The notes under the pieces were generated by a model that was given only the letters and a program-made list of their open reading frames with translations, made no database searches and had not been told where the DNA came from. Made by a program: the position numbers and the translations under genes. A stretch of 44,523 bases of DNA from Symbiodinium natans (Eukaryota; Sar; Dinophyceae; Suessiales; Symbiodiniaceae). Below, one piece after another: positions 10,383 to 22,300 of this stretch; position 1 is the first letter of the stretch, and each line of letters begins with the position of its first letter. The DNA is taken from contig CAJNDS010002113.1 of assembly GCA_905221605.1 (NCBI GenBank), forward strand, positions 1,021,001 through 1,065,523, in the 5' to 3' direction.

Positions 10383-13300
10383 ATATATATATATGTGTCT
10401 ATATAGGTATTTTAAGAGGGGTTTTCGTGCACTCACTTGTTCACTTACAAAACCCCCATAAAATGTACGTTATATATATATATATATACATATGTCTATA
10501 CATACATATGCATACACACTAAACCCAAAAGCCAAGCCCTAGACCTTAAATTCCCGAGCCTCTGCACCCTAAGCCCTAAACTCTAAACCCTAAACCGCAA
10601 GCCCTAAACCCTAAACCCTAAACCCTAAACCCTAAACCCTAAACCCTATACCAGGAGGAGCTGGCGGAGTACAAAGCCGCCCTGCAGCTTGCATGGACTT
10701 CGATTGCCCCCCCCCCCCCCCCCCCCCCCATGCGCCTCACCATTATGTACTTGGGCCCGAGAGTCCCTAAATAGGAAAAACCTTAAGGCCCAAGCATTCC
10801 CTATTTCGGTACATGCCCTAGACCCCAAACCCCAAACTCTAAACCCTAAACCCTAAACGGCCCTAAACCAGCTCAGGAATCGCTCCCAGGAGACTCAGGG
10901 AGCCGAAGGCTCCATTTCACCGCCGCCTGGGCAGAAGTTTCAGAGGGTTTAGGGCTTAGGGTTTGGGGTTTAGGGTTTAGGATTTAGGGTTTAGGCTTCG
11001 GGGTTTAGGGTTTGGGGTTTAGGGTTTGGGGTTTAGGGTTTGGGGTTTAGGGTTTGAAGTTTAGGGTTTGGGGTTTAGGGTTTGGGGTTTAGGGTTTAGG
11101 GTTTGGGGTTTAGGGTTTAGGGTTTGGGGTTTAGGGTTTTTGGGGTTTAGGGTTTTGGGTTTTGGGCTTGGGGTTTGGGGCTTAGGGTTTAGGGTTTGGG
11201 GTTTAGGGTTTAGGGTTTGGGGTCTAGGGTTTGGGGTTTAGGGTTTGGGGTTTAGGGCTTGGGGTTTCGGGTTTGAAGTTTAGGGTTTGAGGTTTAGAGT
11301 TTAGGGGTTTGGGGTGTAGGGTTAAGGGTTTAGGGTTTAGGGTTGAGGGTTTGAGGTTTAGTGGTTAAGGTTTGTAGTTTGGGGTGAGGGTTTGTGGTTC
11401 AGGTTTGGGGTGTCAGGGTTGAGAGTTTAGGATTGAGGGTTTGGGGTTCAGGCTTTGTGGCTCAGGGTGTATGGTTTGGGGTTCAGGTTTTGGGGTTACG
11501 GTTTGGGGGTTTGGGGTTTAGGGGTGAGGGTTTGGGGTGTAGGGTTGAGGGTTGAGGGTTTGGGGTTTGGGGTTTGTAGTTGTAGGGGTTTAGGGTTTTG
11601 GGCTTGGAGTTTAGGGTTTGGGGTTTGGGGTCTGGGTTCAGGGTTTGGGGTTTGGGTTTAGGGCTTGGGGTTTAGAGTTGAGGGTTTGGGGTTCGAGTTG
11701 TGGGTTTAGAGTTTAGGGTTTGGGTTTTAGGGTATAGGTTTGGGGGTTCAGGGTTTGGGTGTAGGGGTTTAGGGTTTGTGGTTTAGGGTTTAGGTTTGGG
11801 GTTGGGGTATTCTAAGTTTAGGGTTTGGGATTCAGGGTTGAGGGGTTTAGGTTGACGTTTGGGGTTTGGGTTTTGGGGTTTAGGGTTGAGGGTTTAGGCG
11901 TGTGGGCTTATGTTTTTAGGGTTGAGGGTCCTTACCTTCTTGAAAGGGTTCTGAAGTATGGGCCCCTGGGGTTTAAAGGGTGTATACGGGGTATATATGG
12001 CCCATACTGAGGGACCCATAGAACGACCTTAAGAGTGTGGCCACATCGAGATCTTCATGGGCACGTGTGCATATGTACGCAACCCTAAACCCAGCCCTCC
12101 ACAGTAAAGGTAATGCCTTGAAGTTCTTTCTTCTGAATATAAATGATGATTAACCCTAAACCCTAACCTTCAACCCAAAACCCCAAAAAAACCTAAAAAC
12201 CCTAAACGGGGGGCTAGGAGAGCAAAGAGTCTAAGACGTCGTGTTTGGCGGTTCGTAGGGCGAATGGGTGGTGGACATGCGCAAGGGCCATGGCCGCGGC
12301 AAGGGCGAGCGGGGCAGAGGCCGTCACTTGGGTGGTACGACGCCGAAAGCTTCGGGCCAGGTGCTTCTGAGAACCGAGCGTATACGGGCACCAAGCATCC
12401 AAATGAAAGCAAGAGAGAACGGCCCGCTGCCAGTCATAGTGGCCTGGTGGGTAGATGCGCCTGTCAGCATTGCATGTTGCTTGTTGTTGCAAAGGGAGGG
12501 TTCACCAACTTCATTGAGCCAAGACCTGCTTTAAGCCTTAGAACCCTCAGCCCAAGCCATCCAAACCTGGTTCCCCTAGACACTATGTCAAATCCCTTTG
12601 TTGTTTCAGATTCCCTTGTAAGCGTAACCAACCCCCTCAAAAGGGTACCCTCATTATAAGGTTCCTGGGCTACCGAGAGTTTCTAACCCTAAGGGTCCAT
12701 GTACCTGAAATGGAAATACTTGGGCCTTGAAGTACCTCCTATTTTGGGGACCTTAGAGCCCAACCACGGAGTAATGAGGTGCATGGACCCTTAGGGAAAG
12801 TGAAATCCTAACACCATGTTGTTCTGCCCTGGGTTCCCTCAACCGTCAACCTTGAACCCTAAACCTTGCACCCTGAAACCCTCAGGGTTTAGGGTTTAGG
12901 ATTTAAGGGCTTAGGGCTTAGGGCTTGGGGTTTAGGTTTGGGGTGTTTAGTGAATTCTAGGGCACTGAGGATCTACTTCTTGGAGGACTGGCCCCGATGC
13001 ATCATCTTCTTCATGCGCATGCTCCAGATCCTGCGGGGCCTGTGCATCTCCGTGGACGCGGAGGGTGCCTGTGGCCGCAGCTGTTGAAGTAGAGCTCAGG
13101 GCTTTAAGGGGTTTCCGAGTATGTGCTTAAGAACCCCCCCCCCACAAAAAAACTAATAACAACACATGCTTCCCAATAAGGGCAGCTTTTTTTCTGGGCG
13201 GGGCATGAAAACTCTCCCCCTCAGCCCTTGACAACTCCCTAGGATGGCTAAGGGTCTATAGGTTTCAGGGTTTTAAGTCGCAATCCGTGCCTCGCAGGCT

Positions 13301-16300
13301 GGCTTCAGGGAGAGTGGATCATGTGTTCCCCTCTCTACCACCCCAGCCCCTGGGTTCCCCCCATAATTAAGGCCATTTAGGGAGAATTCAGCCTAATTAA
13401 GGTCATTTAAGGAGGGAAGCCAGGGCGGGTAGTATAGAGGGGGCTAGTAGGGAATCCCATGAGTGGAGGAGTGTATGTCCCTATAGTGGTCCTTTATACT
13501 CTCCACATATTCCCCTAGGAAGCAGTGCCTGAAGAACCAGCTCGCCTTCGACCCCACAGAAGCCCCTAAGCCCCTGGACTCTAAGCCCTCAGCCGTCACC
13601 CGAAACTATAAATGCTAAGTCCTAAGCCCTAAACCCTAAGCCCTAAGCCCTAAGCCCTAAACCCTAAACCCTAAACCCTAAACCCTAAACCCTAAACCCT
13701 AAACCCTAAACCCTAAACCCGAAGCTGCAGGCATGCCCATGCTCCAGATCTTCTCTAGCCATGCTAAGGCCACAGCAGCGAAAACGTTTGGGATGTTATC
13801 GGGTCCTTGGGGGGGGGGGGGGTTCAAGGGGTTTAGGGTTTAGGGTTTAGGGTTTAGGGTTTAGGGGTTAAGGTTTAGGGTATTTAAGGTTCCCTAAAAA
13901 CTCCCCCAACTACTCCCTAATGCTCACTAAGCTTCCCTACGGTTCCCTAGGTACCTACCCCCCCCCCCCCCCCCCCAGTCTGGCTTAAGGACCCTATAAC
14001 CTGATCCTTCCAACTCAGGGAACCCCAAAAACCCTTAAACCTACAGATGGGGTTTGTAGGGTTCACAGGGTTTAGGGTTTGCAGGGCTTCAAGGATTTAT
14101 AGGGTTTGTAGGGTTTATGGGGTTTTTGCAGGATTCAGGGCTTGTAGGGTTTTTAGGTTTACAGGGTTCATAGGGTTTATAGGGTTCGGAGGTTTTATGG
14201 GGTTTGTAGGTTTTAGGGACCCTAAACCATTAACCCTAAACCCGACTACATAGACTTGAGGGCAAGAATTTTGTTGGGAGGCCAGGGGCGAGGTTTGCGG
14301 GGGCCACCCGTGGTTTTTGAAGGCCTGGTTTGGGAATTCGATAGGGCCAACAAAGGGTTTAGGGTTTAGGGTTAAGGGTTCAGGGTTTAGGGTTTAGGGT
14401 TTAGGGTTTAGGGTAGGGTCCCGGTCCCGGGGTTTGTGGGCCTGGGGGGTGGAGGTGTCAGGAAAATTCGGGCCATGTTTGGGGGCTTAAGGGGTCTACG
14501 AATCTCGAGCCACACAGCACAACGCCTCGTCACCTGCCTCCGTCGTCTGCGGCTGCGTGACCCCCACGCCCGAAAAAAACTGCATCTGAAGGTTCCAATG
14601 TTCCTTCGTGGTCATCTTTTCGTAGTCGCTGCCTAATCCCTAAAACCCTAAACCCTGAACCTTAAACCCTACCCTAAACCCTAAACCCTAAACCCCCCCT
14701 AAACCCTTAACCCTAAACACTAAACCCTTAAACCCTAAACCCTAAACCCTAAACCCTAAACCCTAAACCCTAAACCCTAAACCCTAAACCCTAAACCCTA
14801 AACCCTAAACCCTAAACCCTAAACCAAAACCGTAGCCACAGCATGTTTGGCTGCATCCTGCAGAGGCAGCCTTGCAGGAGGGCTCTCAGAAGCAGTTGCT
14901 CTCCAGCCACCTGCGCATCTACGCCGGTCGCGACTGGGCCCGCGAGCTGGGGGTCTTGTCTTTGAGGTTTTGGGGTTTTGGGGTTCAGGGGTTTGGGGGT
15001 TTTGGGGGTTTTGGGGGTTTAGGGTTTAAGGGTTTAGGGTTTAGGGTTTAGGGTTTAGGGCTTAGGGTCTAGAGCATAGAATCGGCCTTTGGGGCTTCGG
15101 GCGAGTACGGACATTCTTAAGGCTGCGCTAATGGCCACCTTGCCAGAGGTCTAGGGCGCAAGTGCTGTTGTAGCAACAGATAGGGCATGGAACCGCTGTT
15201 TTCCCCCCCTCCCTCAGGTCTCAGCCCGAATCTGCGTATTCTTGTTGTAAACATGAACCCTAAGGCCTACACCCTAGTACAAAACCCTCGTCCCTAATAG
15301 CCCTAAAAACTAGCTTAAACCTTAAACCTTAAACCCTAAACCCCAAACCCTAAACCCTAAACCCCAAACCCTCAACCCTAAACCCTTAACCCTAAACCTT
15401 AACCCTAAACCCTAAACCCTAAATGGTAAGGTATGGTGGAAGGGTAGGTCTCCTACTTGGCCCAGTGCATAGGTTCCGCACAAGTTGTCCCACCTTCATC
15501 CTTTTTCAGGCCCCTCAGCCCTACCTTCAGAGCCAAACAGCCACGTCTCGGTTGTGGTTGTAACACTCCTTTGGGTACTCTGACCTTAAACCCCTAAACC
15601 CTAAACCCTAAAGCCTACACCCTAAACCCTAAACCCTACACCCTGAACCCTAAACCCTACACCCTAAACCCTAAACCCTAAACCCTAAACCCTAAACCCT
15701 AAACCCTCCCGAAGCTCCTGTGACTTGGGCAAAGCTGCAGCCAAGGCGAGGGCCGCAAAAGGGGCGACGAGACGCCCTTCTGCTCCAAGGCCGGCTTTTC
15801 CTGCGGCCAAAAAGTTTACGGTTTAGGGTTTGGGGTTTAGGGTTTGGGGTTTAGGGTTTGGGGTTCGGGGTTTGGGGTTTAGGGTTTGGGGTTTAGGGTT
15901 TGGGGTTAGGGTAGAGCACCTTCTGAAGTTGAGGGTGTAGGATCTAGGTTTTAGGGTCTGGGGTTTAGGGTTTCAGGTTAGGGACTTAGGGTTCCGGTGC
16001 GTAGCCTACGCCCTATAAGCCCTAACATCACACTGGAAACCGGAAGTCCCTAGCCCTAACACACTCAACTTTAGGCGGGTGCTACTACCCCGACACCCTC
16101 AACACGAAACCCTAAACCCTAAACCCTAACCCCCAAACCCTAAACCCTAAACCCTAAATTTATAAACCCTAAACCCTATAAACCCTATACCCTATTCCCT
16201 ATAAACCCTAAACCCTATAAACCCCAAATCCACATGTCGCGAGGTCACCATGAAGAGGAACGCAGCCTTGGAAGCGCGTATGCAGAAGACCCTGGCGGAT

Positions 16301-19300
16301 CTGCTGCCGGAGCCCCGAGCATGTCTTAGGTTGATCAGGCTGAGGGGTTGGGAGGGTTTAGGGTTTAGGGCTTGGGGTTTAGGGTTTAGGGTTTAGGGTT
16401 TAGGGCTTCGGGTTTAGAAAATGAGTTTGGGCTTAGGGCTTGGGGTTTAGGTTTATTGTTTAGGGTTTAGGGTTCAAAAAAAGTTTTTGGGCTTAGGGCT
16501 TGGGGTTTAGGGTTTAGGGTCTTGGGATAAAAACATTTCGGGCTTAGGGCTTAAGCCTTGGGGTCTAGGGTTTAGGGTTTAGGGCGACTTGCGGCGTCGT
16601 ACTTTGGGATATGACTGCATTGTTTCTTCGTTCTTAATGTCCCTAAACCCTAGGCCCTAAACCCTAAGCCCTAAACCCTAAGCCCTAAGCCCTAAACCCT
16701 AAACCCTAAACCCTAAACCCTAAACCCTCTTCGTTCTTAATGACCCATGAACTTCAGAGGGCCGACCCGTAGGGCTTTCAAGCGCAACTCGGAGTAGGGT
16801 TCTCGGTGACTCAGCCAGCGTTTAGGGTTTAGGGTTTGGGGTTTGGGGTTTAGGGTTTAGGGTTGAGTGTTTAGGGTTTAGGGTTTCGGGTTTAGGGTTT
16901 AGGGTTGAGTGTTTAGGGTTTAGGGTTGAAGGTGTAGGGTTGTTGTGTGGTGCTGGGGCCTGCTTGGCAGGCATGTTCCTTGCGTCCCTTCCGGAACCCT
17001 AGGCCCGAATGCCAGCCCCCACTCCCCCTGACCCGAAACTCTGAAACACCACCATTCAGCCCTATATACCTTAAGCCCTAAACCCTAAGCCCTAAATCCT
17101 AAACCCTCAACAACCTCAGAGCTCTTAACCCAAGACTCTGCATTCCTGCGACTCTCATATATGGCTTTTTGTCCGCAGAGAGGGGTCTTCGCCGACCAGC
17201 GCCCGAAACAGAAAAGTCCTTAGATCGGAAACCAGGTACGCCTAGTCGGGGAAGCCCTCACATGGGGGGGGGGGGGGGTAACCCTAAACCCTAAACCCTA
17301 AACCCTAAGCCCTAAGGGGTTTCGGGTTGCGGATTTACAGTAGAGGCCTGCTTCATTGGAATGAGAGCTTCGGGTAGCTTTAAAGGTTTGACGGTGCAAT
17401 AGCCGGCTTCCGGGGTTCCATAAGTCAGCCGTAAAAGGGGCATACGAGGCGATTACATAGGTTTCTGTATTTAACCTCAAAACCGGAAATCCCATCTCCT
17501 AAACCCTAAACCCTAAACCCTAAACCACAAACCCTAAACCCTAAACCTAAACCCTAAACCCTAAACCACAAACCCTAAACCCTCAACCCTCAACCCTAAA
17601 CCCTAAACTAAACCCTAAACCCTAAACCCCTCGAACTTAGGTCGCGGAGGCAGATCGTTGGGGCACAGGTCGCGGTGGTGTGCGCCGGCGAGCTCGTCTG
17701 CAGCGTTGCCGCCGGCACGCCTGGGGACCCAGAGCGCTTGCCAGGGTTTGGGGGTGGCTTTCGGGTAGTTCAGGGTTTTGGGTTTAGGGTTTGGGGTTTG
17801 GGGTTTGGGGTTTGGGGGGTTAGGGTTGCTTTCATGACGATGACGCTGATCATGAGTGTTATGATGACGGCGACGACGAAGTTCTGACGAAGGCGCTGAT
17901 GATCCTTTTTGTTTCGCGGCGGTCTGCTTTCCAGGTGAGCTCCTACTATTTGCTTTAAGAGCCCTCTAAAAAATGAAGTTTACATTCTTCCTGATACAGG
18001 GCATGTAGCGGCATTTCTGGGAGTTTGCAGCTTGAAGGTTTCCTAGACTCGAAACCCTAAACCATGAACCCAGAACCCTGAACCCTGAAACTCTCCTTCC
18101 GAGGCTCTCCTCCATCGACGCGCGGCCCGTGGAAGATAAGACCCGCTTCCCCCTGCTGGGCGCCACCGCTGGGCTGGGTGCGTTTCGCGGCTCCAGGTTT
18201 AGGGTTTAGGGTTTGGGGTTTAGGGTTTAGGGTTTAGGGTCTAGGGTCTAGGGTTTAGGGTCCGGGAGGGGGCGTTGTTGTGTGGCGGTTTGAGGTTGGA
18301 CGCTTAGATCAGGCCAGAAGGATCTAGCCTTGCCAAAGAACGCGTACACCCCTTAAGCTCTAGACAACAATCCCCTCAACCCCTGAACCCTAGACGTGAT
18401 TGGGGTTTAGGGTTTAGGGTTTAATTAGGGTTTTTAGGGTTTAGGGTTTAGGGTTTAGGATTTAGGGTTTAGGATTTAGGGTTTAGGGTTTAGGGTTTAG
18501 GGACCTGGAGCTCTGGAGACGAGGCTCGCCTTCCTCCGCGCCCTGCATCGGCAGTCGGAGGAGCTCATTGCGGCCACCGGCGACGACTCCCAGCTGTCCT
18601 AGCCAAGGTCAACAGGGGTTTAGGGTTTAGGGTTAGGGTTTAGGGTTTGGGGTTTGGGGTTTGGGGTTTAGGGTTTAGGGTTTAGGGTTTAGGGTGATTC
18701 TCGTTTCCGGCTTTCGGGCTTTGGGGCTGAGAAGTCCAAAGTAATATGCAAAAGTCCTTTTCTTCGTGATTGCAAGGGGAGCGCGGGCATTGGAATCCCA
18801 GAGCCCTAGGAGGTACTAGCCCTTTCGAACTTGGTAGCCCGGTGGTACCCTTTACCCATTTTTTGGGTTCTGGGTTCCCTTATAAAGCAACCAGCCAAAA
18901 AAAGGGTGCCTTCAGCATAACATGGTTACTGGGCTACTAAGTGAAGAAGGGTCAGTGAAGGCTTAAACACAACTCCCAAAACCCTGAGCTTCTCAAGCCT
19001 AAACCCTATTCCTCTAAACTCAAAACCCTAAACTTCAATCCCTAAACCCCAAACCTCTGAAGCCTGAACCCTAAACCTTGAACCCTTAACACAACTCCCT
19101 TCAACTGTATATAAGCTTCTAAAGCTTAAACCCTGTACCTTACGCATCTAAACCCTAAACTTCCAAGCCCTACACCCTAAACCCTAAACCCTAAACCCTA
19201 AACCCTAAACCCTAAACCCTAAACCCTAAACCCTAAACCCTAAACCCTAAACCCTAAACCCTAAACCCTAAACCCTAAACCCTAAACCCTAAACCCTAAA

Positions 19301-22300
19301 CCCCAGCCTCACATGAGGACAAGCTGAAGCTGGGGACCTTGCTTCGAAAGATTATGGTGTCGCAACTGGGTAGCTGAGTGGTAGGTTTAGGGTTTAGGGT
19401 TTGGGGTTTTAGGATTTAGGGTTTAGGGTTTAGGGTTTGGGGCTTGGGGCTTGGGGTTTGCGGTTCAGGGTTTAGGGTTTTTTGGTTTTAGGGTTTAGGG
19501 TTCAGGGTTTGGGGTGTAGGGTTTAGGGTTTAGGGGGTTTTGGAAGCTAAGTGCCGCCCTTTTGCCCTTGTTGGGTTCGGGGTTCCCATATACATAGCTG
19601 CGAAAATCTTCATTCAGTGGCCAAGCGATGAATTTTCAGGAAAATCCCGAAAGCAGGAGGCCCTAAATCCTAAACCCTAAACCCTAGACCCTAAACCCTA
19701 AACCCTAAACCCTAAACCCTAAACCCTATTGGGGTTGAGGCCTCGGGCATGCTCAGGGATTAGGAGTTTGGCGCTTCGGCGCTTTGTGTGTTTGTGGGCA
19801 CCTCAAAACTTGGAGGTTCATGGTACTTATGAACCAATTGTAACTGTACTTAGTTTAGGGTTTAGGGTTTAGGGTTTAGGGTTTAGGGTTTAGGGTTTAG
19901 GGTTTAGGGTTTAGGGTTTAGGGTTTAGGGTTTAGGGTTTAGTTTAGGGTTTAGGGGTTAGGGGTTAGGGGTTAGGGGTTAGGGGTTAGGGTGTTTTTTC
20001 AGGGTTTAGGGTTTAGGGTTGCCCACTTATGAGCCCCTTAAGTGCCCTAATATGGCTATAAGTTATGAGTACAGTCAGAAGTACAGTTATAATTGGTTAA
20101 TAAGTACCATGAACCTCCAAGAAGTCCTTCTGGTGATTCTGTAGTCTACTCCGCAACCCCTAAACCCCGAGACACTCTGGGGTGTAGAGTTTAGTGTCAG
20201 GGTTTAGGGTTTAAAAGTCTAGGGTTGTTAGGGTGCAGGGTTTAGTGGTTCGGGTTTAGGAAACCCTCAACCCTAAACCAAGAGGTTCGGGTTGGGTTTC
20301 GGAGTCTGTGAGGCCACTCTGCCTTCTGACACCCTAAGCCCTAATCCCTAAACCCTAAACCCTAATCCCTAAACCCTAAACCCTAAACCTCGCGGTGCAC
20401 TGAGGCAAATCTGGCCCGAGCTGCCTGCTTGCAGCTTCACCCAGTCTCTCCTAATCTTTCTCCACAAGACCCTAAACCCTCAACCCGAAGCCCTAAACCC
20501 TAAACCCTAAACCCTAAACCCTAAACCCTAAACCCTAAACCCTAAACCCTAAACCCTAAACCCTAAACCCTAAACCCTAAACCCTAAACCCCAGCCCTAA
20601 ACCCTAAACCCTAAACCCCAAACCCTGTTCAAGCCCCATTGCCCCATTGTCAGAGATGTCAGCTACCTGGGCCTCCAACTGCCTCTTACTTTTGTTTTTC
20701 CCTTATTCCGGGTTTAGGGTTTAGGGGTAGGGTTTAGGGTTCAGGGTTTAGGGCTAGGGTTTAGGGTTTTGGGGTTTATAGGGGTTTAGGGGTCCAGCCT
20801 GCTAAACTGTAGGGTTTGGCGTCAAGGATATGTCGAGATCATCGGCGCTTCAACCCCTCTCAGGCACAGGCCCCAAAAAGAAGAGGTCATAGACGCGAAG
20901 CCCCCTCAAGCCCCCCTAAGCCCTAAGCCCTAAACCCTAAACCCTAAACCCTAAACCCTAAACCCTAAACCCTAAACCCTAAACCCTAAACCCTAAAACT
21001 TACTAAACCCCAATAAACCCTAGGGCATCCCTAAGAGCCCTCCAGCCCCCAACACGCTCAGTTTCGCGGCGGGGCGCTCAGACCTCTGCCTCGCCGACCT
21101 GCTCGCCCACCGTGCGGGCTTGCAGGCAAGATGCCGGAGGGTTTGGGGTTTAGGGTTGGGGTTTAGGGTTTGGGGTTTGGGGTTTGGGTTTTGGGGTTTG
21201 GGGTTTGGGGTTTGGGGTTTGGGGTTTGGGGTTTGGGGTTTGGGGTTTGGGGTTTGGGGGTTTGGGGTTTGGGTTTTGGGGTTTAGGGATTAGGGTTTAG
21301 GGTTTAGGGTTTAGGGTTTTGGTGAGGGTGCCTGGGTTTAGGGTTCTGGGTTTAGGCTTCCGAAATTTGGGGATACATTTTTTGGCGTTCCTGTCATGTG
21401 GATTGTCATATTTGGGGGTATATTGTGGGGTACCCCGACATGGGAAAATACCCATGTGTGGGATGCTTGAGTGATCGGTTTAGGTTTTAGGGGTTAAATT
21501 CGGTCTAATACCTTTATATGGTTTTTTTTATAGTGATGTAGTGCTGTTTCCCATAATGAATGCATAATTGTGTAATAATATGTCATCAAATCCAGTTTTG
21601 AATCTTAGAGCCCGCCTTACTGAGCACTTCGGGCGTCTCAAAGACGCAGTCCGAACCATTCGTCAAAACCTTCCAGTCTTCCAAACCCAAAGCCCCAAAC
21701 CCCAAACCCCGAACCCCAAACCCTACACCTTAAATCCTTCCAGTCATCCTTAGCTAGGACCGGTCCTTCTTCGAAGGGCAATCTCACTATTTTGCGGGGC
21801 TGTTTTAGGGGTCCCCTATTTTCGTAAACCCCCACATGCGCCCGACAGAATACACAAGCTTCACTCTGATATAAGTTCTATTCTTAAACAGTCTCAATCC
21901 GAACCCAAAAACCCTGCACCCTGAATAGCATACCCTAACCCCCCCCCCCTCTCCAAAAAACATATCCTGAAATCCTAAAGCCTAACGCCGGATGCCAAGC
22001 ATGCAGGACGCGTATCCCATTGACTTCAGCCCTTCATCCCTCGATGATCTGAAGGGGATGGTGGGGGTCTCAGACTCCATCCAAAGGCAGAGGGCCTAGG
22101 GCTTTGCCTGATCCTCCAAGTTAATTGGACTCTAGACCCTAAACCCTCAACCCTACCATGTTACTTTTTGGGGTGGCTTCAGGTTCCCTCATAAGCCCCT
22201 TTAAAGCAAACAGGGCGCCCTTTTGATTCCCAGACTACCCTTTGCTGGGCCCAGACGCCCGAAGTTACTGGAGAGAAGCTCTGGTGGTTTAACCCTCGCT

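Larger units (their letters stand above)
10943..12960 (+). other. Intron 12 (2018 bp): long degenerate TTTAGGG/TTTGGGG array
   Basis: 10945-11910 is about 1 kb of G-rich TTTAGGG/TTTGGGG variants. 11925-12020 holds a palindromic segment (GTATGGGCCC...GGCCCATACT). 12601-12676 is a family D right half, 12688-12796 a family A element. The 3' end is unusual in carrying TTTAGGG (12885-12950), not CCCTAAA. See also the exon candidate at 12259. Confidence 0.6.
18178..19306 (+). other. Intron 17 (1129 bp), with full-length family D element
   Basis: TTTAGGG 18197-18260, 18406-18502 and 18618-18695; family D 18830-18941; CCCTAAA array of about 20 units (19166-19303) running into the acceptor. Confidence 0.7.

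Noticed and set aside
10041-10522. Tyr/Ile-rich open frames on both strands
   Set aside because: They arise from the (TA)n/(TATACA)n microsatellite.
12170-12492. Minus-strand ORFs of 80-92 codons
   Set aside because: They overlap a GC-rich + strand candidate and have no splice or domain support.
13518-13570. Possible exon reading [16 protein letters not shown]
   Set aside because: Splice phases 13 to 14 close without it and it has no matching acceptor phase.
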